This document shows, in pieces, positions 15,418-22,616 of a DNA stretch of 27,192 nucleotides. The notes under the pieces were generated by a model. The model was not told the origin of the DNA and ran no database searches. It saw nothing but the letters and a program-made list of their open reading frames with translations. Position numbers and translations under genes: made by a program. The DNA is from JAWOHX01 sp046484975 (lineage in GTDB: Bacteria; Bacillota; Clostridia; DUPQ01), in the NCBI GenBank assembly GCA_046484975.1, contig JAWOHX010000018.1, forward strand, positions 1 through 27,192, written 5' to 3'. Numbering within the stretch: the first letter of the stretch is position 1; every line of letters starts with the position of its first letter.

Positions 15418-16485
15418 TCACCTTCCCTTCTTGTGGTGCCTGATCAGCTTGCTCAGCTGCTTTCCCTTTTCCTTTTGGGCAAGCTTTTCCTGGGTTTGCT
15501 TTCTTCCCAGGTTGTAGGCAATTTCCTTTTGCAGCTTTCGATGGCTTTCCAGGTGGTTTTCCTGGATGGTTCCCAGCCGCACGGCCTCCAGGACCGCGCA
15601 TCCGGGCTCCCTGCTGTGGGTACAGTCCTGGAACCTGCATCTGCATGCCAGTTCCAGGATGTCACGGAATGTCTCCTGCAGGCCTTCCTGGCCGTCCCAG
15701 AGGGACAGTTCCCGCATGCCCGGTGTGTCGATGACCATGGCTCCCGAAGGCAGCAGAAAGAGCTCCCTGCGGGTGGTGGTGTGCCTTCCCCGGCTGTCAT
15801 CCTCCCGAATGGCATTCGTCTCCATGACCTCTTTCCCGTACCGATGGTTCAGGAGGGTTGATTTACCCACCCCGGAGGAGCCCAGGAAGACGATGGTCTT
15901 CCCCTTTTTCTCGTATGCGTCCAGAGCCTCCAGCCCCGCCCCCGTCACTCCGCTGACGGCATGCACGGGCACTCCGAACGTCCGCGCCTCCACCATTGCC
16001 ATGATTTCCTCAGGCTCTTCGCAGAGGTCTGATTTGGTCAGCACCACCACAGGTGTCCCGTTGCTTTCCCAGGCGGCGGTGAGGTAGCGTTCCAGACGGT
16101 TCATGTTCAGGTCGTGGTTCATGGATGCCATGATGTAGACATAGTCGAAATTGCAGGCCAACACCTGTTCCCCGGAGGTGTTGCCCGCCATTTTTCTGGA
16201 AAACCTGCTTTTCCTGGGTAAAAGGCCATGAATCATTCCTGTCGAGCCGCGGTCCCCGATCTCACATGCCACGAAGTCTCCCACCGCGGGGAAATCCCCC
16301 GGGCCGCTTGCCTGGAAACGGAATTTCCCCAGGACCTGGGCATCCGATTCCCCTTGCGCCCATAGGATCCGGTATCCGCTTCTGTGCAAAGCAACCACCC
16401 TGGCCGGTTCCAGGCCGGGGCTTCTCATCTCTTCGAATGCCTTCTCGAATTCCATTGTGTATCCGTAATCTTTCAAATCAATCAT
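15418..16485 (-). CDS. rsgA: Small ribosomal subunit biogenesis GTPase RsgA
   Basis: A 355-residue circularly permuted GTPase that acts in late 30S subunit maturation. Order of motifs: an N-terminal OB-like domain, G4 TKSDL (about 149-153), G1 GSSGVGKST (about 199-207), switch region, G3 DTPGM (about 250-254), then the zinc-binding segment CRFQDCTHSREPGC (about 282-296), and a basic C-terminal tail ending in KLIRHHKKGR. This permuted G4-G5-G1-G3 order is diagnostic of the family. Length is normal. GAGG lies 6 bases before the ATG. The gene sits between a CD3324-family gene (15 bases upstream) and a GNAT gene (7 bases downstream), an unusual neighbourhood for a ribosome assembly factor, since rsgA is often near cell-wall and translation genes. 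Confidence 0.97.
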   Translation of the reverse strand: MIDLKDYGYTMEFEKAFEEMRSPGLEPARVVALHRSGYRILWAQGESDAQVLGKFRFQASGPGDFPAVGDFVACEIGDRGSTGMIHGLLPRKSRFSRKMAGNTSGEQVLACNFDYVYIMASMNHDLNMNRLERYLTAAWESNGTPVVVLTKSDLCEEPEEIMAMVEARTFGVPVHAVSGVTGAGLEALDAYEKKGKTIVFLGSSGVGKSTLLNHRYGKEVMETNAIREDDSRGRHTTTRRELFLLPSGAMVIDTPGMRELSLWDGQEGLQETFRDILELACRCRFQDCTHSREPGCAVLEAVRLGTIQENHLESHRKLQKEIAYNLGRKQTQEKLAQKEKGKQLSKLIRHHKKGR

Positions 16486-16500
16486 TGTCGTCCTCTTGCC

Positions 16501-16782
16501 TCACGTTTTTCCCTTTTCGGGTTTCTGCTGCAGGATCTTCTTGATGCTGTGTTCCGACAGGTGGTATTGCCTGGCAATCTGCTCCCTGCTGAAGCCTCCC
16601 CTGTAGAGCATCAGGATCTCCCTGTTTCTGGTCCTGTATTTCTCCCTGGTCCCGTTGCGTTCCCCCCAGCCCGCCTTGCCCCCGTCTTTCTCGGGGACAT
16701 ACAGTATCTGTCCGCTGACATATTCCTGAAGCTCGGATATCAGCCTTTCAGGCAGGACTTGAAGGGCATTCTTGTATTTCAA
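16501..16782 (-). CDS. CD3324-family small protein with helix-turn-helix-like C terminus
   Basis: A 93-residue protein of the Clostridia CD3324 family. It begins MKYKNALQVLPERLISELQEY, then YVPEKDGGKAGWGERNGTRE, then RNREILMLYRGGFSREQIA and YHLSEHSIKKIL, the last part resembling a sigma-70 region 4 or Mor-type helix-turn-helix. The frame stays open to an ATG at 16839, but that region is a pair of terminator-like hairpins. The TTG at 16782, with AAAGGAG 9 bases upstream, fits both the ribosome site and the usual family start. It is first in an operon with rsgA and the GNAT gene. The family's function is not established; DNA binding is suggested by the C-terminal pattern. Confidence 0.85.
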   Translation of the reverse strand: MKYKNALQVLPERLISELQEYVSGQILYVPEKDGGKAGWGERNGTREKYRTRNREILMLYRGGFSREQIARQYHLSEHSIKKILQQKPEKGKT

Positions 16783-16804
16783 AAAACCACGCTCCTTTGT
16801 CAAT

Positions 16805-16835
16805 AAAAAATCCACAGAACAACCTTCCTGTGGAT
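16805..16835 (-). terminator. Terminator-like hairpin immediately before the CD3324 gene
   Basis: On the minus strand, ATCCACAG (16828-16835) and CTGTGGAT (16810-16817) form a perfect 8-base-pair stem with a 10-base loop, followed by a run of six T (including the stem end). It lies about 25 bases before the TTG start of the CD3324 gene, so it would end transcription of the leader or act as an attenuator. Confidence 0.6.
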
Positions 16836-16837
16836 AC

Positions 16838-16868
16838 AAAAAAAGTACGATAACCTTGGCCGTACTTT
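16838..16868 (-). terminator. Second, promoter-proximal terminator-like hairpin in the same leader
   Basis: On the minus strand, AAAGTACG (16861-16868) and CGTACTTT (16842-16849) make a perfect 8-base-pair stem with an 11-base loop, running into seven T. It is separated from the next hairpin by only a few bases. Tandem intrinsic terminators just upstream of an operon are typical of attenuation, or of a strong stop for a short leader transcript. Confidence 0.6.
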
Positions 16869-16953
16869 CATTCCGATGAATGGGCAGTATAAAGGGTTAT
16901 TTCCGTTGTTTTGCAGACAGGAACCCATGTCATTCCCGTATGCCGCTATTCAA

Positions 16954-16989
16954 TTATGTGGAGGCCACCTCAGCAAGTACATTTTTCAT
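16954..16989 (-). CDS. Possible 11-residue leader peptide ORF
   Basis: A tiny frame, MKNVLAEVAST then TAA, with AAGGGAG placed 8 bases before the ATG. An in-frame ATG at 17007 would add six residues but has a poorer ribosome site. It lies about 25 bases downstream of the predicted start of a transcript and about 85 bases before two terminator-like hairpins, the layout expected of a leader peptide in translation-coupled attenuation. It may be chance: short frames are common, and no family match is known to me. Confidence 0.4.
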   Translation of the reverse strand: MKNVLAEVAST

Positions 16990-17023
16990 TTTATCCACTC
17001 CCTTCATCCTGTTCTCTTCATAT

Positions 17024-17053
17024 ATTTTACGACAATCCTGCATGTGAAGTCAA
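17024..17053 (-). promoter_or_regulatory. Promoter of the CD3324-rsgA-GNAT leader
   Basis: Minus strand: TTGACT (17048-17053, 5 of 6), 18-base spacer, TAAAAT (17024-17029, 5 of 6). It begins only 10 bases after the end of the flavoprotein gene and would yield a leader of about 240 bases before the CD3324 start. Confidence 0.65.
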
Positions 17054-17062
17054 TGGTTCCTT

Positions 17063-18184
17063 CTACAAAGCCTCTTTCAGGTCTTCCTTGAGTTCATCCA
17101 TCAGCTCCCTGACTCCCGTGATCCGGTCAGAACGGTAGGCGTTGCTGCCCACGAAGACCAGTCCATCGTCCATGTTCCCCTGGACGGAATGGATGAGGGC
17201 AGCAGCAATGCAGTAGGGCGCAACCTTCGGGTTGCATCCCCTGAGGCACTGGTAGCAGCCCTTGATGGTATCCCCGGTCTCAGCCACCTTCCGGATGAAG
17301 GCGTTGTCCAGGGCGCGGCCCGGCATGCCCACAGGACTCTTGATGATGATGATGTCCTCCTGCTTGGCATCGAGATAGGCCTGTTTGAAGGCGTCTGCCG
17401 CGTCACATTCCCGGGTGGTCACGAAACGGGTGGCCATCTGGACGCCGGCGGCTCCCGCCGCCATCTGTTCCGCGATGTCCCTGCCGGTGTAGACCCCCCC
17501 GGCGGCAATCACCGGAATCCTCCGGTTGAATAATTTCTCATAGGGTTGGATGCTTTCCAGCACATCCCGGATGATGTCGATGAGCAGTGGCCTGTCCGGG
17601 TTTTTCAGCGTCTCTTCCGTGAACCCCAGATGCCCGCCTGCCAGGGATCCCTCCACCACCACCATGTCCGCCGTCCGGCCGTAATGGGAAGCCCAGTATT
17701 TCAATATGATGTTCGCTGCCTTGGAGGAGGATACGATGGGTGCGATTCTTGTCTTGAAGCCCTGCACCAGCTCAGGCAGTTTGGTGGGCAGCCCCGCCCC
17801 GGATATGATGAGGTCAATGCCGTCCTCAACGGCCCCCTTGACCATTTCCGCATAATTGTTCATGGCAACCATCAGGTTCACGCCGAGGATGCCTTTGGGC
17901 GCCAGTCCCCTGGCTTTCTGGATCTCATTGCCCATGGCACGCAAATTGGCCTTCAGGGTGTTTTTAAAGAAATCGTGTTCCCTGTATCCAATCCCCACAC
18001 CGGCGATGACGCCGACGCCTCCCTGTCCGGCCACGGCTCCTGCAAGGGATGCCCCCGAGACACCAACTCCCATTGCTCCCTGAATGATGGGAACGGATGC
18101 CACCAGCCCGCCTATATCCAGTTTCGGAATGTTCATCTTAAAAATACCCTGCCTTTTGTTCATTGCTTTCTCAAGGGAAAGCAT
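17063..18184 (-). CDS. Nitronate monooxygenase/FabK-like FMN protein with C-terminal Cys cluster
   Basis: A TIM-barrel FMN protein of the NMO/2-nitropropane dioxygenase superfamily, up to 373 residues. Family motifs: VPIIQGAMGVGVSGASLAGA at the N terminus, VVVEGSLAGGHLGF in the middle, PVIAAGGVYTGRDIAEQMA and GVQMATRFVTTRECDA for phosphate and flavin binding. Known members oxidise nitronates or reduce enoyl-ACP (FabK); which one applies is not clear. Near the C terminus a cluster GCYQCLRGC plus a further Cys (spacing C-x2-C-x3-C-x7-C, about 308-323) looks able to bind an iron-sulfur cluster or zinc. The start is uncertain: GTG/ATG choices are 18184 (longest), 18160, and 18136 (MNIPKLDIGG), which matches the usual family N terminus. 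None has a strong ribosome site. Confidence 0.85.
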   Translation of the reverse strand: MLSLEKAMNKRQGIFKMNIPKLDIGGLVASVPIIQGAMGVGVSGASLAGAVAGQGGVGVIAGVGIGYREHDFFKNTLKANLRAMGNEIQKARGLAPKGILGVNLMVAMNNYAEMVKGAVEDGIDLIISGAGLPTKLPELVQGFKTRIAPIVSSSKAANIILKYWASHYGRTADMVVVEGSLAGGHLGFTEETLKNPDRPLLIDIIRDVLESIQPYEKLFNRRIPVIAAGGVYTGRDIAEQMAAGAAGVQMATRFVTTRECDAADAFKQAYLDAKQEDIIIIKSPVGMPGRALDNAFIRKVAETGDTIKGCYQCLRGCNPKVAPYCIAAALIHSVQGNMDDGLVFVGSNAYRSDRITGVRELMDELKEDLKEAL

Positions 18185-18223
18185 CTGGTTTTTGGTCCCT
18201 AAGGACCCCCGATCTTTTCATAA

Positions 18224-18252
18224 AGCATACTACCCGCAGGGTTATTTGTAAA
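18224..18252 (-). promoter_or_regulatory. Promoter of the NMO-like gene
   Basis: Minus strand: TTTACA (18247-18252, 5 of 6), 17-base spacer, TATGCT (18224-18229, 4 of 6). It begins directly after the T-run of a terminator, so the flavoprotein gene is insulated from any transcript to its right. Start of transcription would be near 18217. Confidence 0.6.
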
Positions 18253-18253
18253 G

Positions 18254-18285
18254 AAAAAAAGCGGCGAGCCTTTGCAGGCCGCCGC
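18254..18285 (-). terminator. Rho-independent terminator of an unassigned short transcript
   Basis: On the minus strand GCGGCG (18280-18285) pairs with CGCCGC (18261-18266), with an inner GCC/GGC stem and a one-base bulge, loop TGCAAA, followed by seven T (18254-18260). It faces away from the lipoprotein gene and has no normal gene upstream of it on its strand. Confidence 0.75.
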
Positions 18286-18296
18286 TCCTTTGGCCG

Positions 18297-18341
18297 TTAA
18301 AGGACGGCCACCTCCGTTTCGATCTTCACTGCACTGATCAC
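18297..18341 (-). other. 14-residue ORF in a hairpin-terminated leader-like transcript
   Basis: From a GTG at 18341 the minus strand encodes (M)ISAVKIETEVAVL and stops at TAA inside the hairpin GGCCGT-loop-ACGGCC (18292-18309). AAGGA lies about 5 bases before the GTG. A possible -10, TATGAT, lies upstream near 18406-18411, but its -35 is poor. It could be a leader peptide, the end of a decayed gene, or chance. Confidence 0.3.
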
Positions 18342-18521
18342 TCCTTTCCTTGTAGAAAGTCAGTTCCGGAAACTGCGTTGCACAAGGGATCCTCATGCAG
18401 TCCCATCATACAACCTTCGGGAGCGCAAATGCAAGATACCAAATGGCTATAGGGAAAAAGTGTTTTCCGGGAACCCCATCGCCGGGTTTTTCGTTTAAAG
18501 GATAAAAGGGAGGTATCTGAC

Positions 18522-18902
18522 ATGGGAAAATCATTGATGGCATTCGTTGCACTGGGACTGTCCTTTCTGATGCTGGCCGGGTGTGCGCCCCGGACACTGA
18601 GCTTTTCCTTCGAGAACGTGACCAACATGGAAATCATCGACGGAACCACCGGTGAGACGCGCATGCTGGACGTGAGGCAGACAGACAGCCTGGCCGCACA
18701 ACTCAAGGCAATCCCTTTTTCCAGGGAAGGTTCCGCACTGGGCAGAACCGGCTGGGTCTATTCCCTGCGCCTTCTCTACGGCAGCAAGGAACTGGACCGT
18801 TTCGAGGTCATGGGTCCGGGAACAATCAAATACAAAGGATATTTCTACCATCATCCCGAGGGGGCCATGGATTCAGTCATGCTGGAATCATTTTTTGATT
18901 AG
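18522..18902 (+). CDS. Small lipoprotein of unknown function
   Basis: A 126-residue secreted lipoprotein. The signal peptide has a Lys at position 3, a hydrophobic core and the lipobox LAGC, with Cys21 to be lipidated. The mature part (about 105 residues) has alternating polar and hydrophobic strands, for example SFSFENVTNMEIIDGTTGE and WVYSLRLLYGSKELDRFEV, and looks like a small beta-rich domain. I do not recognise the family. The ATG has GGGAGG 8 bases upstream, a strong signal. It is convergent with the MFS transporter gene and the two share their last 4 bases. It is divergent from the flavoprotein gene and the short terminated transcript to its left. Confidence 0.8.
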   Translation: MGKSLMAFVALGLSFLMLAGCAPRTLSFSFENVTNMEIIDGTTGETRMLDVRQTDSLAAQLKAIPFSREGSALGRTGWVYSLRLLYGSKELDRFEVMGPGTIKYKGYFYHHPEGAMDSVMLESFFD

Positions 18903-20092
18903 CCGCTGCCCTGCGGAAGGGTTTTGGCCTTCCTGTTTTTTTCCCCGATGATGCAGTTCCATCCGGTCAGTCCCGTGAAAACCGCCACCGACAGGAGGAT
19001 GAGGGTCATGCCTGCTTCTATCCCCCTGCTCTGGGCCACCAGGCCGTTGAGATAGGGTATGGCGGTCCCGCCGATGCTGGCGCCTGCCAGGATGATGCTG
19101 TTGCCCGCCACCGAGCCTTTGGTCAGGTAGGTGGCGTTTGCCATGGTGTTGGGGAATGCCGATGACAGGAACAACCCCATGCCGATCATGCACAGGAAGA
19201 TGACAACCGGTGTTTTCAACAGGAGGAACAGGACAAAGAACAAAAGACCGGTGCTTCCCCCTGCAAAAAGGATTTTCTCGTGGGAGAGGTGTCTGGACAT
19301 GAAGGCCCAGAAGAACCTTCCCCCGATGATGGCCAGCCAGAAAAAGGACAGTGCGCTCTGGGCGGCGGTCTCATTCATGATGCCTGCGTTGAGCAGATAG
19401 GTCACCACCCAGCCGTTGATTCCGTTCTCCGCCCCAACATAGAAGAACAGGATGGCGATGAAGAGGAATATCCTTGGTCTGGACAGGACGGACAGGATGC
19501 CTGCCCATCCCTTCCTGTTCCCCTTTGCATGCTCACTTGCAGCCTGTATGGGCATCAAGGCCAGGGTCAGAAACAAGACGGCGGAGGCCAGGATGACAAA
19601 AGCCACAGCATAGCGCCAGTTGATGCCGAAGCGGACGGTCATCCCCACCAGGAACGGGGTGGCAAAGGCTCCCACGGCAAAGAGCATGTGGAGCAGGTTC
19701 ATGGTTTTCCCGTCTGCATTCCCGGAGTCATTGATGATGGTGTGGGCCACGCTGTTTAGGATGCCAAAGCCCATGCCTACGACGAAGACCGAGACATTCA
19801 GCCAAAGGGAGGCCTGGGTCAGCAAAACCCCTGAATAGCCAAAAACAAAGCAGATGGAAGAGAACAGGACCATTCTTTTCCTGCCCAGCCGGTCCGAGAA
19901 GCTCCCGGCGATGTAGCCCAGGAGATTGCCCGCCGACAGGAGGCCGAGGACCAGCCCCCCCTGCCTGTAGTCCAGGTTGTATTCCGCCATCAGGTAGGGC
20001 AGGATTGCGCCGATGGCAAGAAGAACCATGCCCATCACAAAAAATGAGTAATAGTTGCTGAATATGAATCGTCTGCGGTTTTTCTCGCTCAT
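18899..20092 (-). CDS. MFS transporter
   Basis: A 397-residue major facilitator superfamily permease with 12 hydrophobic helices. The motif A signature GSFSDRLGRKRM (about 62-73) lies between helices 2 and 3, and the two halves are joined by a basic loop (EHAKGNRKGW, about 190-199). Overall pattern (NLLHMLFAVGAFATPFLVG, AENGINGWVVTYLL) is like the FucP/sugar-type branch of MFS, but substrate cannot be set from sequence alone. It has its own near-consensus promoter 40-70 bases upstream and no same-strand partner gene, so it is probably monocistronic. The nearest enzymes are glycosidase-like, so uptake of a glycoside or sugar is a reasonable guess. The last 4 bases overlap the convergent lipoprotein gene. 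Confidence 0.88.
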   Translation of the reverse strand: MSEKNRRRFIFSNYYSFFVMGMVLLAIGAILPYLMAEYNLDYRQGGLVLGLLSAGNLLGYIAGSFSDRLGRKRMVLFSSICFVFGYSGVLLTQASLWLNVSVFVVGMGFGILNSVAHTIINDSGNADGKTMNLLHMLFAVGAFATPFLVGMTVRFGINWRYAVAFVILASAVLFLTLALMPIQAASEHAKGNRKGWAGILSVLSRPRIFLFIAILFFYVGAENGINGWVVTYLLNAGIMNETAAQSALSFFWLAIIGGRFFWAFMSRHLSHEKILFAGGSTGLLFFVLFLLLKTPVVIFLCMIGMGLFLSSAFPNTMANATYLTKGSVAGNSIILAGASIGGTAIPYLNGLVAQSRGIEAGMTLILLSVAVFTGLTGWNCIIGEKNRKAKTLPQGSG

Positions 20093-20130
20093 CCGGCCGT
20101 TCTCTCTTTCGGTGTATCAATCCATTATCT

Positions 20131-20159
20131 GTTATACATGGCAACGGCCCGGATGTCAA
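20131..20159 (-). promoter_or_regulatory. Promoter of the MFS transporter gene
   Basis: Minus strand: perfect -35 TTGACA (20154-20159), 17-base spacer, -10 TATAAC (20131-20136, 5 of 6). One of the best promoters in the window; the -35 lies 15 bases past the end of the lipoprotein gene that stops at 20175. Confidence 0.75.
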
Positions 20160-20174
20160 CATGGAGTTCCCGGG

Positions 20175-20885
20175 TCAGATGGTCCATTGGTCATGGAGAA
20201 TGCAGACCAGCTTCCAGTTCCCTGCATGGTTCTCGAACACCAGCCTCAGGCTTCTCCAGTCCATCCCGCCGTATTCCGGGTCGAAACCCGAAAAATGGAA
20301 CTCGATGAAAACCGCATCGGGATAGGCCTCCTGGACGTTGTTCAAGCTGTTCCCATGGCCCACCTGCACATTGTTTCCGATGAGATGGGGATGGAGGAAA
20401 TCCACGTCATAGATGAATTTCTCGTAGTAGTCGCTGAAGGTCAGCTCGATGGGATCCCCGATCCCGTCGTAATTCCCCCATGGATATACTGTCGTGTCCT
20501 GGAACAATCCCGGTATGAGGTGGATTTCCACCAGTGGGTCGTTCTCGATGCTGATGTATCCATACCTGGAAAACCGCAGTCCCTTTCCGGGGTGCACATA
20601 GGAAGCCACGCCTTCCATGTCCTTGTCCTTGAGGTGTTCCACGATCCTGTTTGCGATGATGATGAGATTGGTCTCGGGCTCCAATGCCTCGGCAGTCAGC
20701 GTTTTGATCTGCGCCTCCAGCTGGGTGATGGTCTGTTCCAGTTCCGCTATTTTCCCGGAATCATTCTCCGCCGGCGGCTGTGACTGGCATCCTGTGAACC
20801 CTGCGCCGAGGATTGTGAAAACCAGCAGCATCGCAAGGACAATCCATCCGGGTTTTCCGGTGCCTTTCCCTTTCAATCCTCTCAC
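20175..20885 (-). CDS. Coiled-coil lipoprotein of unknown function
   Basis: A 236-residue lipoprotein. The start at GTG 20885 is chosen because AGAGG lies 9 bases upstream; an upstream in-frame GTG at 20894 abuts that site and is too close. A basic N terminus, hydrophobic core and the lipobox GFTGC (Cys33) target it to the outer face of the membrane. A short heptad-repeat coiled coil follows (KIAELEQTITQLEAQIKTL, about 41-60). The C-terminal domain of about 160 residues (VASYVHPGKGLRFSRYGYI ... WRSLRLVFENHAGNWKLV) resembles NTF2-like or cell-wall-associated domains seen in Clostridia lipoproteins. I do not know the function. The gene is divergent from the TIM-barrel gene. Confidence 0.78.
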   Translation of the reverse strand: MRGLKGKGTGKPGWIVLAMLLVFTILGAGFTGCQSQPPAENDSGKIAELEQTITQLEAQIKTLTAEALEPETNLIIIANRIVEHLKDKDMEGVASYVHPGKGLRFSRYGYISIENDPLVEIHLIPGLFQDTTVYPWGNYDGIGDPIELTFSDYYEKFIYDVDFLHPHLIGNNVQVGHGNSLNNVQEAYPDAVFIEFHFSGFDPEYGGMDWRSLRLVFENHAGNWKLVCILHDQWTI

Positions 20886-20947
20886 AATGATCACCCTCTT
20901 TCAAATATTTTCCCTGTGTTGCATGGAACGTCATTCCAGCATATCCA

Positions 20948-20956
20948 TGATATAAT
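20948..20956 (+). promoter_or_regulatory. Extended -10 promoter of the TIM-barrel gene
   Basis: TGATATAAT: a perfect TATAAT (20951-20956) with the TG extension one base upstream. No convincing -35. Transcription would start near 20963, leaving a very short leader in which GGGAGG is almost at the 5' end. Confidence 0.5.
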
Positions 20957-20976
20957 AATTGTGGGAGGAAGTAAAC

Positions 20977-22605
20977 ATGATGCATCTTCAGGCAAATGCC
21001 CTCCATGCCGCACGCAAAGGCCTGGAACAGGCCTTCCCGGAGTGCCGGGAAGAGGATGTCCGGGGTTTTATACTTGATATAAAAAATGGAAAACCTGTGC
21101 TGACGGCAGGCTCCGTACGGGAGTTCATCGCAGGCACCGGGGCATGGCTGCGCATTTGCAACAGGGGCGTCCCGGAAGATTTATCCCTGCAGGAAGCCCC
21201 CGTCTACCCGGTGCACCACTACATGCCCGGCCATTTCGGCAACAGCTTCGAAGCTGCGTCCCGAAGGGAAATGGAACATATCCTCGAGGACCTTGCCCTG
21301 GCCGGTTCCACCGGTTACCTGGACTGGTTCGATCCCAACGACATGCCCGACCCTTATCATCCCCACGTGTTCTGCAGCAAGTCCATGGACCTGTGGCGCA
21401 AGAAGAAGGATTTTCTCATCTATGCGAAATCCCTTGGCCTGGAGACGGGTATCTGCATCGCCCACAACGCGGTCTTCACCGACCAGCTCCGAAGGGAATG
21501 GCTGGGGAAGCGAAGCAAGGCCCGGCAAGTGCAGGGACAAGTCCTGTGTCCTTCCATCCCGGAGGCGAGAAAGGTCTGCCTGGACAACCAGCGGAACCTG
21601 TTCCGGGATTTCAAGGCCTCCGGTGTCGCCATCGACAAGGTCATGATGGGCCCCTATGACGACGGAGGGTGTGCCTGCGAAAAATGCCAGCCATATTACC
21701 CCGTCTTTCTTTCCATGGCAAAGGAGATCCTGGACATCGCCCTGGAATATTTCCCGGACATCCGCCTGGACATCCTTGGCTGGTGGACCAGTAAGGATGA
21801 GATGGAGCAGCTCCATGGTTTTTACCGGGACAACAGGGAGCATTTCGGGTTTTTCCAGTACAGCCCCCCCTACCATGACGCCTATGCCGTTCCCCCGGAC
21901 ATACAACAGAAAATTTCCCCTGTCCCCCTTTCCAGCTTCGTGCATGTCAGCTACTCGGACACACGCTGGGATGTGTATTACAAGTACGGTGTCCATGTCG
22001 CGGGGAACAGGCTGGATGCACTCCTCTCCTCCTTTGACCAGGCAGGCTGCAGGGAGATCAATACCTACAACGAGGGATTCTGCGACCATCTCAACCAGTT
22101 CATTATCACCCGTCTTTCCAGGGACCGGACGACTGATGTTCATGGGATCCTGCAGGACTACTGCATGGAGACCTTCTCCCTGGGCATGGAGCATGCCAAC
22201 AGACTTGTGGACATCCTGAAAAAAATGCAGTTCGAGGCATGGGACAAGGCACCCGGATGGGAATCTACCCTCCTGGAGCTCCAGCCCTTCGTCACCACTC
22301 CCCCCCGGCAGGCATGGGCCTTTGCCCATATCCTTCTAAAAGCCCGGCTCATGGCGCTGGATGGCCAGATAACCCAAGGCGGCACATGGAAGACACGGCA
22401 GGAGATGGAACCTTTCATGGGGCTCATCCGAAAAAGGCAAAAAACCCACGAGGCTCTCATGCGGGATGTCTACGGCCTGGGGGTCATGGCTCACGCCTTC
22501 GTGGACAAGTTGATGCTGCCGGCCTGGCAGGACACCTATGAAAAGCTGGTGGGAATCCTTCCCGGCGGCATCATTGCCGGCTCTGTGATGCACGAAGAGG
22601 CTTGA
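20977..22605 (+). CDS. Putative TIM-barrel glycoside-hydrolase-like protein
   Basis: A 542-residue soluble protein without a signal peptide. The start ATG 20977 is set by GGGAGG 8 bases upstream; the frame is open to a TTG at 20959. The central part (residues about 60-400) has the strand and helix spacing of a (beta/alpha)8 barrel, with GSTGYLDWFDPNDMPD, VLCPSIPEARKVCLDNQ, a Cys-rich KVMMGPYDDGGCACEKC, LDILGWWTSKDE and YNEGFCDHLNQF. These resemble the alpha-glucuronidase and GH20-like DUF families, where an 'acidic residue, Gly, Cys-Cys' loop follows a barrel strand. The C-terminal 140 residues are helical. I cannot name a family with certainty. Divergent from the coiled-coil lipoprotein; the message ends at a hairpin terminator over the stop codon. 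Confidence 0.7.
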   Translation: MMHLQANALHAARKGLEQAFPECREEDVRGFILDIKNGKPVLTAGSVREFIAGTGAWLRICNRGVPEDLSLQEAPVYPVHHYMPGHFGNSFEAASRREMEHILEDLALAGSTGYLDWFDPNDMPDPYHPHVFCSKSMDLWRKKKDFLIYAKSLGLETGICIAHNAVFTDQLRREWLGKRSKARQVQGQVLCPSIPEARKVCLDNQRNLFRDFKASGVAIDKVMMGPYDDGGCACEKCQPYYPVFLSMAKEILDIALEYFPDIRLDILGWWTSKDEMEQLHGFYRDNREHFGFFQYSPPYHDAYAVPPDIQQKISPVPLSSFVHVSYSDTRWDVYYKYGVHVAGNRLDALLSSFDQAGCREINTYNEGFCDHLNQFIITRLSRDRTTDVHGILQDYCMETFSLGMEHANRLVDILKKMQFEAWDKAPGWESTLLELQPFVTTPPRQAWAFAHILLKARLMALDGQITQGGTWKTRQEMEPFMGLIRKRQKTHEALMRDVYGLGVMAHAFVDKLMLPAWQDTYEKLVGILPGGIIAGSVMHEEA

Positions 22606-22616
22606 GGGCCTCTTTT
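22595..22616 (+). terminator. Terminator overlapping the stop codon of the TIM-barrel gene
   Basis: AAGAGGC (22595-22601) pairs with GCCTCTT (22608-22614), 6-base loop containing the TGA stop, then T (22613-22616). Convergent genes here are only 10 bases apart, so the hairpin may serve as the stop for the plus strand. Confidence 0.6.

Larger units (their letters stand above)
18185..18521. other. 337-base intergenic region between divergent genes
   Basis: This stretch has no ordinary protein gene. It holds a promoter for the flavoprotein gene (18224-18252), a strong minus-strand terminator (18254-18285), a second hairpin (18292-18309), a 14-residue ORF with a ribosome site on the minus strand (18297-18341), and, at its right end, the ribosome site GGGAGG for the lipoprotein at 18522. 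A small palindrome-like sequence (CAGTTCCGGAAACTG) lies at 18361-18375. The parts on the minus strand look like a short independent transcript. Confidence 0.5.

Noticed and set aside
16783..16839. Longer start for the CD3324 protein (MYPQEGCSVDF...)
   Set aside because: It would be translated from within the terminator-like hairpins; the TTG at 16782 has a better ribosome site and matches the family's usual N terminus.
16815..16942. A 42-codon minus-strand frame (starting MGSCLQNNGNN) across the tandem hairpins
   Set aside because: It has no good ribosome site and reads through both stems and T-runs; the structure is a better explanation of the sequence.
18361..18375. Palindrome-like CAGTTCCGGAAACTG as an operator
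   Set aside because: Only five base pairs match on each side of the centre and no second copy is seen; not enough to call.
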